Shown here one piece after another: positions 1-6,670 of a stretch of DNA of 7,037 bases. Within the stretch, counting starts at the first letter, position 1; each line of letters begins with the position of its first letter. Under the pieces are notes generated by a model, which was given only the letters and a program-made list of their open reading frames with translations, was not told the DNA's origin and made no database searches. The position numbers and the translations under genes are program-made. Source of the stretch: Woeseia sp. (GTDB lineage: Bacteria > Pseudomonadota > Gammaproteobacteria > Steroidobacterales > Woeseiaceae); contig JABIUH010000164.1 of assembly GCA_018701055.1 (NCBI GenBank), positions 1-7,037 on the forward strand. Direction: 5' to 3'.

Positions 1-1319
1 CCGCGAATAATCATTTGATTGGTGAGGCCGCCGGCGTTTTTGTTGCGGCATGTACGTGGCCGTATTTGCCAAATATGGACGCCTGGAAGGCACAAGCGCT
101 GGAAATCCTTACCCGCGAGCTTGATCGACAGACAACTAAGGACGGTTTCAATGCCGAACTTACGACCGCATATCATGAATTTGTAATGGAATTTGCACTG
201 GCCGGTCTTCTTTCGGCGCGGGCGAGCGGGCAGGAGGTTCCGATGTCTTTCCAGGAATCAGTGTCACGTATGTCATCGTGTGCAAAGCTCATGAGAGACG
301 TTGCTGGCAACGTACCAATGTTCGGTGATGCCGACGACGGTCATGTTTTTCGCCTGTCCTATGAGGACAGCTTCGATTCATTACGATCGACACTGCACGC
401 CTGCAGCGCTGTGCTCGATCAAACAGACATCGACGTACAGGACATTGATGCCCAGACTTTGTGGTTGCTGAACGACGGGCAAATAGATCAACTGCGTTCA
501 TCGCGGGCAAACGATGTTCCCATGTCAGACGTCGCGCTGTCAGATACCGGTTACTTTCTTCTCGGTCACAAACTGAACACTCCCGAGGAAATCAGGCTCT
601 GGGCCGATGTGGGTGAGCTGGGTTTTCTGAGTATTGCGGCGCACGGGCATGCCGATGCGCTGAGCATCTACCTTGCGGCAGGCGGCGAGGAAATCCTGAT
701 TGACCCAGGTACCTATGCTTATCACACCGATAAATCCTGGCGCGACTATTTCAAAGGCACCAGCGCCCACAATACTGTGTGCGTGGATAGAGTTGATCAA
801 TCGGTCAGTGGCGGAAATTTCATGTGGACCGATCACGCGACGGTCGAGGTCGATAATCTTGTCCTTGGCGAGCTGAAAAGTACAATTTCAGCACATCATG
901 ATGGGTACGCTCGTCTCGATGATCCGGTTATTCATAGTCGTACTGTGAATTTTGACAAAGAAAATGGTCTGATCGAGGTCTTAGATTTAGTGAATTGCAG
1001 CGGGACACATACGATAGACATACATTGGCATTTTGCTGAGAACCTTACCGTAGTTCCGGCAGCGGACGAGCGTTCATGGACTGCGCTTGGTGTCAGCGTT
1101 TGTGCGGGCTTCAGTGTGGAAAGTGATCGCGGCGCGATGGAATTGGCGATAGCATATGGAGAGGACGATCCACCGTCCGGTTGGGTGTCACGAAAATTTG
1201 CGTCGAAACAGGCATCCAGTACCGTCAGATGCACCCAGAAAATAACGGGTCAGACGAGGTTTGCGACGAAAATCAGCGTCAGAATAACAAGTCAGGCATC
1301 GCCCGATGGTCTCCGGTGA
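1..1319 (+). CDS. Heparinase II/III family polysaccharide lyase (5' end outside window)
   Basis: The reading frame is open to the left edge (first full codon at 3), so the gene starts upstream; the TTG at 15 is internal. 438 residues are visible. They begin ANNHLIGEAAG, the conserved motif of the alpha/alpha-toroid domain of heparinase II/III and PL17-type lyases, where the Asn-His pair is catalytic in PL17 enzymes. A Tyr-His (AYHEF, Tyr about visible residue 57) is the likely catalytic tyrosine region. The C-terminal beta-sheet domain has HGHAD (214-218), IDPGTYAY (about 233-240) and TSAHNTV (about 253-259), matching the His/Asp/His set that binds metal or acts in catalysis in heparinase II. 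The family cleaves uronic-acid-containing polysaccharides by beta-elimination, usually in the periplasm. A signal peptide would lie outside the window. Next to EPS export genes it probably trims, releases or clears the polymer. The substrate cannot be told from sequence. Confidence 0.9.
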   Translation, partial: ANNHLIGEAAGVFVAACTWPYLPNMDAWKAQALEILTRELDRQTTKDGFNAELTTAYHEFVMEFALAGLLSARASGQEVPMSFQESVSRMSSCAKLMRDVAGNVPMFGDADDGHVFRLSYEDSFDSLRSTLHACSAVLDQTDIDVQDIDAQTLWLLNDGQIDQLRSSRANDVPMSDVALSDTGYFLLGHKLNTPEEIRLWADVGELGFLSIAAHGHADALSIYLAAGGEEILIDPGTYAYHTDKSWRDYFKGTSAHNTVCVDRVDQSVSGGNFMWTDHATVEVDNLVLGELKSTISAHHDGYARLDDPVIHSRTVNFDKENGLIEVLDLVNCSGTHTIDIHWHFAENLTVVPAADERSWTALGVSVCAGFSVESDRGAMELAIAYGEDDPPSGWVSRKFASKQASSTVRCTQKITGQTRFATKISVRITSQASPDGLR

Positions 1320-1344
1320 CCGAACCGGCAACGAGCTTTGCCCG

Positions 1345-1350
1345 TATAAT
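1345..1350 (+). promoter_or_regulatory. Isolated TATAAT box, possible -10 element
   Basis: A perfect sigma-70 type -10 hexamer lies 26 bp after the lyase stop and about 220 bp before the export gene. The hexamer at the 17-bp spacing (GAACCG, 1322-1327) is a poor -35 match, so promoter activity is uncertain. If used, it would give the export gene a long leader containing the palindrome at 1410-1421. Confidence 0.22.
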
Positions 1351-1409
1351 TCGAACTCATCCGCTCAATGGCGATCTGTGAGCTTATGTGCATTCTTTAC
1401 GAGAACGTG

Positions 1410-1421
1410 ACAGCTAGCTGT
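1410..1421. repeat. Perfect 12-bp palindrome, possible operator
   Basis: ACAGCTAGCTGT is its own reverse complement and lies in the middle of the 251-bp gap before the export gene. One further pair (T1408/A1423) matches outside a mismatch. A dimeric regulator could bind here. A 12-bp perfect palindrome is expected once or twice by chance in a window this size, so only its position in the likely control region makes it notable. Confidence 0.3.
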
Positions 1422-1570
1422 TATGGTCCTGTCGCCTTGAGCTACCTAATGCGCAACGGTTCACATTTCAGAATGCTAACCAACTCACAATCTCTGACAT
1501 TGCTGTTGTTGGCAAGGCTGAAGAACGCTAGAGTTTGCTCGGGCAACATGAATTTGTGAAGGATCAAAGT

Positions 1571-2140
1571 ATGAGAGTTAGGAGAGTATCCAAATGGTTG
1601 GCGGCGCTGATACTGCTGCCTTTCGGATCAATGCAGGCGCAGGAAAATGATGATCGACGTTATTACGTCCAGCCGGGTGACATCCTCGAAGTGTCGGTTT
1701 GGCGGGAGGAAGATCTTCAACGGGATGTCCTGGTGCGGCCGGATTCCCGATTCTCGTTTCCGTTGGTTGGAGATATCGATGCGAGCAACAAAACTGTAGA
1801 GGAACTGAAAGACGAGGTGGTCCAGCGCCTGGAGCGATATATTCCTGAGCCAGTGGTGACTGTTACAGTAAAGGATATTCTCGGTAATAAAATATATTTA
1901 CTCGGCCAGGTTAATAATCCTGGCGCGTTTGTAGTAAACCCTCGTGTCGATGTTATGCAGGCGCTGAGTCTTGCGGGGGGCACCACACCGTTCGCTTCAC
2001 TTAATGACATTGTCATTTTGCGTCGAAATATGGATGGCAGTCAGCGGGCGATGAAATTTCAGTACAAGGATATTGAGAGAGGGAGAGATCTGGAGCAAAA
2101 CATCCTCCTCGAAAGTGGTGACATTGTGATTGTCCCGTAA
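1571..2140 (+). CDS. Polysaccharide export protein, short periplasmic Wza-like (Poly_export + SLBB)
   Basis: 189 residues from the ATG at 1571, chosen because GAAGGA (1558-1563) sits 7 bp upstream; an upstream TTG at 1535 lacks such a site. Residues 1-23 form a signal peptide (basic MRVRRVSK, hydrophobic LAALILLPFG, then MQA before QEN), so the protein is exported. Residues 29-100 match the polysaccharide export domain (YYVQPGDILEVSVW, RPDSRFSFPLVGDI). An SLBB-type ligand-binding fold follows (about 107-155: KIYLLGQVNNPGAF, DVMQALSLAGG), and the protein ends with the typical ESGDIVIVP. It carries polymer from the inner-membrane machine towards the outer membrane. There is no cysteine anywhere and no C-terminal amphipathic helix, unlike the Wza lipoprotein. 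It is therefore the short class seen in XrtA-type EPS loci and probably needs another outer-membrane channel. The co-polymerase follows on the same strand after 163 bp. Confidence 0.92.
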   Translation: MRVRRVSKWLAALILLPFGSMQAQENDDRRYYVQPGDILEVSVWREEDLQRDVLVRPDSRFSFPLVGDIDASNKTVEELKDEVVQRLERYIPEPVVTVTVKDILGNKIYLLGQVNNPGAFVVNPRVDVMQALSLAGGTTPFASLNDIVILRRNMDGSQRAMKFQYKDIERGRDLEQNILLESGDIVIVP

Positions 2141-2252
2141 GCCAGCAAAACTATTTTAGACGTCGATACATCGATATCGGCGAATGCCAATAACGACCGA
2201 CTCATGCAGATTTCTGATTAAGCACTGTGAAGAAGTCGCCCCAAAAATATCA

Positions 2253-2281
2253 GCCGCGCACAAGGGATCGGTCTGCGCGGC
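2253..2281 (+). other. GC-rich hairpin in the leader of the co-polymerase gene
   Basis: GCCGCGCA (2253-2260) pairs perfectly with TGCGCGGC (2274-2281), giving an 8-bp, almost all G-C stem with a 13-base loop. It ends 22 bp before the ATG at 2304. No T-run follows, so it is not a standard intrinsic terminator. It could act as an mRNA stability or processing element that sets the ratio of export protein to co-polymerase, or as a dyad protein site. Only the pairing itself is seen. Confidence 0.45.
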
Positions 2282-2303
2282 CAGAAAACTAGAGAGTTGA
2301 ATC

Positions 2304-4037
2304 ATGGAATCAACAAGAGACCCTCACGCACCTTCGGCAGGACTTGTGGCAGATGCGATCTCGGCGCCGACGGCACAGGATGCCATGGTGTTTTTACGAC
2401 GCCGGAAATGGCTTTTCTTTTTTGTGGCAGTGCCGGTTATGTTGGGTGCGACTCTGCTGGCATTTCGGCTGCCCGCGGTATATCAGTCCGAAGCCAAGGT
2501 GCTGATCGAGCAACCCGCTATACCTGCGAACATCGTCGCGTCGACCATTGATTCATATGTCGATGAACGTATTCAGGCGGTGTCCCAACGAGTTCTTGCT
2601 GCAGACAACATATCGAGAATTATCAAAGAATTCGATCTTTACCCGCAACTTCGGGGAGGCGGTGTCACTCAGACAGTCATTGAGCAGTTCCGTGCGGACA
2701 CAGAACTGCAAAATATTGCTGCAGAAATTTTTGACGCCAGGCGCGGCAGGATGGACGGCTCTACCTATGCGTTCGTTGTCGGCTTCCGGCATTCAGAGCC
2801 GGAGATTACGCAGCAGGTAACAGGGAATCTGGTCGAACTATACCTTGCTGAAAATATCAAGTCCCGAACCGAAAGCTCTGCCGAGACGACTCTGTTTCTG
2901 GAACAGCAATCCAGTCGTATTTCGGAGAATATTTCCAGGATTGAACGGGATCTTGCCGAATATAAGGCCCAATACTCTGGTGCCTTACCAGAACGGGCGC
3001 AGCTCAACGCACAACTGCTCGATCGAACCGAGCGCGATTTGAGCGAGGTTGAGAATCAAATTCGTCAAATGACCAGTGAAGACAATATCTTGCGTTTTGA
3101 ACTGCAGAACATCAGTCGATACGCGACTATGACATCAGATTTGGGCGCGCCCGTTCTTGGCGCGCAGGAACGACTTGACGCACTCCAGCTTGAATACATG
3201 CGCCTGACATCGACCTACGGCCCGGAACATCCCGATGTTGCAAGAACGAAGCGCGAGATGAATGCAATTCTCGGTGGCGAATCCGTGCAAACTGCCGAAG
3301 GCGTGAAAACCCGGTTGATGGCAGCAAGACTTGAGAGAGACCAGTTGCTGGACAGGTACTCCAGTGAACATCCGGACGTCCGGCGTGCCGATTCAAATAT
3401 TGAAATGCTTGAATTCCAGCGGGATGTTTTTGCCAGCCTGCCCTCAGCCGCGAATGATTCGATATCCGCGCCAAACAACCCGCCCTATGTCCAGAAACAG
3501 TTTGAAATAGACTCTGTTTTTGCGCGCCTCAGCGCAGCGCAGGGTGAGCAGTCGGTTTTGGTCGCGAGACGTGCAGAGCTGGAGGGTAACATTGCAATTG
3601 CACCGCGTGTGGAAAGAGAATGGCTTGAGTTGAACCGGGGATATGAAAGTTCACGCGATGAATACGAAGAGATCAATACGCGTATTTCAGAAGCTAAAAT
3701 GTCGCAACGATTGGAAACTCAGAATAAGGGTGAAAGATTCACACTGCTGGAGCGAGCCAGTCTTCCAAATCAGCCCATTGAGCCCAACAGGTTCACGATT
3801 ATTTTTCTAGGCGTCGTTCTGGCGATTGGAGCAGCGATCGGGATCGCGGCGCTGGTCGATGGACTGGATTATACTGTCCGAAGTAGCCGCGATCTGGAAG
3901 TTATGTTTGGGGCTACGCCGCTGGTTGTGATTCCCTTTGTCGAAACGGCCCACGACAGACGGGTTCGCTTTATCAAGAATACGTCAGTTGTCGGCGGCTT
4001 TATATTGTCTATTGCTCTCGTTTTCATCTCGATTTGA
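2304..4037 (+). CDS. Polysaccharide co-polymerase / chain-length determinant (Wzz/GumC type, no fused kinase)
   Basis: 577 residues from the ATG at 2304, with AGAGAG at 2291-2296. After a cytoplasmic N-terminus, TM1 (about 36-58) begins the Wzz domain (YQSEAKVLIEQ, then VDERIQAVSQRVL). A long periplasmic coiled-coil region (about 195-470) is rich in Glu, Arg, Gln and Leu. The Pro-rich segment before TM2 (SLPNQPIEPNRF, then about 497-519) is typical of co-polymerases. A third hydrophobic segment (561-577) ends the protein. The family sits in the inner membrane and sets polymer length with the Wzy polymerase and export protein. There is no P-loop domain; the ATPase is the separate next gene 21 bp away, the split Gram-positive/XrtA-like arrangement. 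Unusual points are two copies of a Y-x2-EHPDV-x-R motif (305-314 and 352-361) and the end of the chain right at TM3. The fit to the XrtA chain-length subfamily is likely but not proven. Confidence 0.92.
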   Translation: MESTRDPHAPSAGLVADAISAPTAQDAMVFLRRRKWLFFFVAVPVMLGATLLAFRLPAVYQSEAKVLIEQPAIPANIVASTIDSYVDERIQAVSQRVLAADNISRIIKEFDLYPQLRGGGVTQTVIEQFRADTELQNIAAEIFDARRGRMDGSTYAFVVGFRHSEPEITQQVTGNLVELYLAENIKSRTESSAETTLFLEQQSSRISENISRIERDLAEYKAQYSGALPERAQLNAQLLDRTERDLSEVENQIRQMTSEDNILRFELQNISRYATMTSDLGAPVLGAQERLDALQLEYMRLTSTYGPEHPDVARTKREMNAILGGESVQTAEGVKTRLMAARLERDQLLDRYSSEHPDVRRADSNIEMLEFQRDVFASLPSAANDSISAPNNPPYVQKQFEIDSVFARLSAAQGEQSVLVARRAELEGNIAIAPRVEREWLELNRGYESSRDEYEEINTRISEAKMSQRLETQNKGERFTLLERASLPNQPIEPNRFTIIFLGVVLAIGAAIGIAALVDGLDYTVRSSRDLEVMFGATPLVVIPFVETAHDRRVRFIKNTSVVGGFILSIALVFISI

Positions 4038-4058
4038 GCACTTACGGAGTAGAAAAGA

Positions 4059-4889
4059 ATGAGCAAGATTGAACAAGCGCTCCGCAAGGCCCGGAACGAC
4101 AAATCGGCCAATGATCAGGATGACCATCTGGAAGATCATAATCAAGGTGCTGCAAACCAGGATAAAAAACGCCGACCTGGGCGGGGGCGATCTTTACCAG
4201 CCTTGGTCCAGCTTGAACCCTGTGCCCACTACGATTTGGAAGATGATGTGCTTGCCTCGAATCGAATTCTGAGCGAGGAATATCCGGATCTGGCGTTGGC
4301 TTCCTACAAGATGCTGCGGACCCGGGTGCTGCAGAAGATGAGAATCAATCAATGGCAGACATTGGCAATCACGTCGCCACGTGACGGTGCCGGCAAATCG
4401 CTGACCGCAATAAATCTTGCCATTGCGATGGCAGCGCAGGGCGCACAGGACGTATATCTCATGGACCTTGACTTGCGACGTCCGGAAATTGGCGCAAAGC
4501 TTGGCATACCCGGGTTTGAACTTGACCTGGGCGAGTGCCTCGCAGGTCGAGCACCTTTGGACCGGGTTTGTTGCGATGTCGGCATTGATCGCCTTTTCGT
4601 TCTGCCGAGCAGTCAGCGCCAGCCGAATTCGTCGGAGCTAATTTCCTCGCCACCCCTCCAAGGGCTATTGCAGCGTGTTCGCAGTATGGCGAATGATCCA
4701 ATCGTAATTATTGATCTCCCAGCAATTTTGACTGCGGATGATGCCCTGGCGATATCTCCCTGGGTGGATGGCTTTCTGCTAGTTGTATCGGAGTCTGATA
4801 CTCGCCGGGACGACGTGACACGGTCTCTGGAAATATTGCGGGACTCCAATGTCATGGGTGTTGTGCTCAATAAGTCCAATGAAACGTAA
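4059..4889 (+). CDS. CpsD/CapB-type P-loop ATPase, BY-kinase-like (XrtA-associated type)
   Basis: 276 residues from the ATG at 4059, with GGAG at 4046-4049. The N-terminus MSKIEQALRKAR is the signature of XrtA-associated tyrosine autokinases; a charged, low-complexity linker (about 13-45) follows. EEYPDLALASYKMLRTRV (73-90) matches the conserved helix before the ATPase fold. Walker A is SPRDGAGKS (106-114, Lys113), Walker A' is VYLMDLDLRRP (132-142, Asp136 and Asp138), and Walker B is IVIIDLPA (215-222, Asp219). It is the cytoplasmic partner of the co-polymerase, cycling between ATP-bound and autophosphorylated states to control polymerisation. The Tyr-rich C-terminal tail of classical BY-kinases is absent: the protein ends at VVLNKSNET and its last 143 residues hold no tyrosine. 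Only Tyr58, 75, 83 and 133 exist. It may thus be an ATPase without tail autophosphorylation. A MinD/ParA-like protein is less likely given the N-terminus and neighbours. Confidence 0.9.
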   Translation: MSKIEQALRKARNDKSANDQDDHLEDHNQGAANQDKKRRPGRGRSLPALVQLEPCAHYDLEDDVLASNRILSEEYPDLALASYKMLRTRVLQKMRINQWQTLAITSPRDGAGKSLTAINLAIAMAAQGAQDVYLMDLDLRRPEIGAKLGIPGFELDLGECLAGRAPLDRVCCDVGIDRLFVLPSSQRQPNSSELISSPPLQGLLQRVRSMANDPIVIIDLPAILTADDALAISPWVDGFLLVVSESDTRRDDVTRSLEILRDSNVMGVVLNKSNET

Positions 4890-4915
4890 TCGTCTGTAAC
4901 CAAGGAATCGCCCGA

Positions 4916-4947
4916 ACCGGTCAACGCCTCCGACTGACGTGACTGGT
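4916..4947 (+). other. Imperfect hairpin between kinase and glycosyltransferase genes
   Basis: ACCGGTCA (4916-4923) can pair with TGACTGGT (4940-4947) through eight pairs including one G-U, around a 16-base loop. It lies in the 93-bp spacer, with no T-run after it. It may be a weak processing or stability element, or chance. Confidence 0.22.
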
Positions 4948-4982
4948 AGCTCGCTGGCCCGCCTAAGTTGGAAAATCACGGA

Positions 4983-6149
4983 ATGGATTCGAAGCTACTA
5001 TCACTAAGTTACGAGTATCCCCCGATTGGCGGCGGTGGTGCGAAAGTCGTCAATAGCCTCACCGATGATTTGCTTGCACGGGGCAAATCGATTGACCTGG
5101 TCACGATGGCTTACCGGGACCTTCCCCGTAAAGAGTCGACTGGTAATCTGAATATATTCAGAGTGCCCTGCATGCGACGTAATGAGTCCGTCTGTCATCC
5201 GCACGAGATGATCCCCTATCTCGTATTTGCATTACCATTGGTGTTGTGGAAGGCGCGCAAAAATCGTTACGTAATTAATCACACGCATTTCATTTTTCCC
5301 GACGGTGTACTCGCTTACCTGGCCAAAAAATTCATCCGATTGCCCTACGTCATAACCGCCCACGGGTCCGATGTGCCGGGCTACAATCCGGATCGATTTC
5401 AGTTCCTCCACAAAATTCTTGCCCCTTTTTGGAAGGTAGTTGCTAGAAATGCAGAGTACATTATCTGTCCAAGCGCTCACCTTGCCGAGCTAATCCACTC
5501 GGTTGATCCGGCTGTACGAACCAAGGTTATTCCCAATGGAATAGATCTGGCTAAATTCGATGCGAATCGACCGCGTAAACGACAGGTGCTTGTTGTAACT
5601 CGTATGGTCGAGCGCAAGGGGGTTCAGTACCTTATCGAGGCGCTGTCCGGCTGGCAGTGTGACTTTGAGGTAAAAATCGTTGGGGACGGCCCGTATCTGC
5701 CTGAATTGAAGAAACGGGCCAGGGACCTTGCTGTCGATGTCGATTTTCTGGGATATGTTGATAACAAGAGTTCTGAATTTCGGGATTTGTTTGAAACCTC
5801 GGAAATTTATGTTTTTACATCGTCGTCAGAGAACTTCCCAATTGTTCTCCTCGAAGCTATGACTGCAGGTACTGCGATTATCACTTCTAACGATACTGGC
5901 TGTGCGGAAGCGGTTGGTGATTGCGCTATGCTCGTTCCTCCTATGGACTCGACTGCGATCAGGAATGCGTTGCAAGTGCTGATCGGCGACCCTGAACTGT
6001 GCCGTGATCTTGGTCGCAAAGGTCGCGAGAGAGTCGAGGCGATGTTCAGTACCGAAACTGTAACTGAGCAGTACGTAAACCTTTATGACGAGGTAACCTC
6101 AGTACGTGGCGAGAATCACAAAAATCAAAAGTCCGACGATCACGAGTAG
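4983..6149 (+). CDS. Glycosyltransferase family 4 (GT-B fold, retaining)
   Basis: 388 residues from the ATG at 4983, preceded by GGAAAA (4970-4975) at 7 bp. A TTG at 4968 would add five residues but has no ribosome site. The N-terminal Rossmann domain opens LLSLSYEYPPIGGGGAKV, where the Gly-rich loop contacts substrate, and has TAHGSDVPGYN (about 125-135). The C-terminal domain has IPNGIDLAKF (about 183-192), VVTRMVERKG (about 204-213, Arg207 and Lys212 expected to contact the nucleotide-sugar phosphates), KIVGDGPYLPEL, and the E-x7-E motif in SENFPIVLLEA (Glu283 and Glu291). The family moves a sugar from a nucleotide donor to a lipid-linked acceptor at the inner face of the cytoplasmic membrane; the sugar cannot be predicted. 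The length is normal for the family. The last 15 or so residues are hydrophilic and unlike the family, and their DNA overlaps a possible minus-strand frame. The gene closes the recognisable plus-strand EPS run. Confidence 0.93.
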   Translation: MDSKLLSLSYEYPPIGGGGAKVVNSLTDDLLARGKSIDLVTMAYRDLPRKESTGNLNIFRVPCMRRNESVCHPHEMIPYLVFALPLVLWKARKNRYVINHTHFIFPDGVLAYLAKKFIRLPYVITAHGSDVPGYNPDRFQFLHKILAPFWKVVARNAEYIICPSAHLAELIHSVDPAVRTKVIPNGIDLAKFDANRPRKRQVLVVTRMVERKGVQYLIEALSGWQCDFEVKIVGDGPYLPELKKRARDLAVDVDFLGYVDNKSSEFRDLFETSEIYVFTSSSENFPIVLLEAMTAGTAIITSNDTGCAEAVGDCAMLVPPMDSTAIRNALQVLIGDPELCRDLGRKGRERVEAMFSTETVTEQYVNLYDEVTSVRGENHKNQKSDDHE

Positions 6150-6380
6150 CTGCTGCAGTATGTTGGTCTGGATTCGGGTGAAGCTAAATTTTGTAAAATC
6201 TAGCCTGCCTGCTAGGAATTCATTATCGGAAAAGCCGACTGGAACAGACAGTAACCCGTCAATGTGTAGCTCAATATCCGAATCGATCGCCAGCCCAGTA
6301 ATTTGTCTCAAAAGTGTGAATAAGTTCGCACGTTACATGAGACCGAGCACTCGGATCGGAAGCTCGTTCTCAGTTAACAT
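6099..6380 (-). pseudogene. Possible decayed minus-strand gene with C-terminal membrane segment, unrecognised
   Basis: Read on the minus strand from ATG 6380-6378, the frame starts MLTENELPIRVLGLM, meets a TAA at 6335-6333, then stays open to a TGA at 6101-6099. The part after the stop is about 77 residues. It looks protein-like (TLLRQITGLAIDSDIELHI, then GRLDFTKFSFTR) and ends in a strong hydrophobic stretch (NILQQLLVIVGLLIFVILAT) like a membrane anchor. The plus-strand frame opposite is full of Ser, as expected of a shadow. I do not recognise the family. No ribosome site precedes the ATG or the TTG at 6311, so a live gene is doubtful; it may be the remnant of a convergent gene damaged near the IS. 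It overlaps the 3' end of the glycosyltransferase gene by 51 bp. A chance open frame is a real alternative. Confidence 0.28.
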
Positions 6381-6670
6381 TTGAGTATGTAAAACCGACC
6401 GATATATGAATCTTCAACTAACGGTCGTGAAATAAAAGTGAATTAAGATATTCACGTAAGAAAGAAAAAAATCATGATAAGAAAATATAGAAAAATCGGA
6501 TTCATTATTCAGATTTCCGGATGCGGTGCGCGAAGCTACTGACCAATGTCGGTTACTTGTGTATTGCGATCGTGTTGTTAATTGCACATCAGGTTTAGAA
6601 AACAAAAAAGAAGCGTCTCTTATAAAAATTAGTTCAGTAAAGCGAAGGATTGTTCTTCAGCTAAAGTTAA
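6150..6670. other. Gene-poor spacer, becoming AT-rich towards the IS
   Basis: No convincing gene is seen here apart from the doubtful minus-strand frame ending at 6099. By hand count 6361-6660 is about 35% G+C (6421-6480 about 27%), against roughly 50% in the EPS genes. It contains A-rich runs (around 6457-6500) and short inverted repeats (CGACCG 6396-6401 with CGGTCG 6422-6427). Short frames here show no recognisable motif. It resembles non-coding, insertion-prone DNA or decayed foreign sequence. Confidence 0.6.
6430..6455 (-). terminator. Weak AT-rich terminator-like hairpin on the minus strand
   Basis: On the minus strand GTGAAT (6455-6450) pairs with ATTCAC (6443-6438) around a 6-base loop and is followed directly by TTTTATTT (6437-6430). 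This has the shape of an intrinsic terminator and would stop transcripts leaving the IS leftwards, but the stem has only two G-C pairs and would be weak. Confidence 0.25.

Noticed and set aside
1368..1559. 63-codon plus-strand frame in the gap before the export gene
   Set aside because: No ribosome site, no recognisable domain, Cys/Ser/Leu-rich composition, and it crosses the likely control region.
2172..2179. Short palindrome CGATATCG after the export gene
   Set aside because: Eight-base palindromes are common by chance and nothing around it suggests a site.
3127..3478. Minus-strand open frames of up to 115 codons inside the co-polymerase gene
   Set aside because: They lie wholly opposite a well-supported gene, are Arg/Ser/Cys-rich and carry no motif: antisense shadows.
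4613..4924. 103-codon minus-strand frame over the kinase 3' end
   Set aside because: Ser/Arg-rich shadow of the P-loop ATPase with no start context.
6106..6384. 92-codon plus-strand frame after the glycosyltransferase
   Set aside because: It starts inside the glycosyltransferase gene, is extremely Ser-rich and looks like the shadow of the minus-strand frame.
6414..6605. 63-codon minus-strand frame in the AT-rich spacer
   Set aside because: Low-complexity AT-rich DNA, no ribosome site and no recognisable motif.
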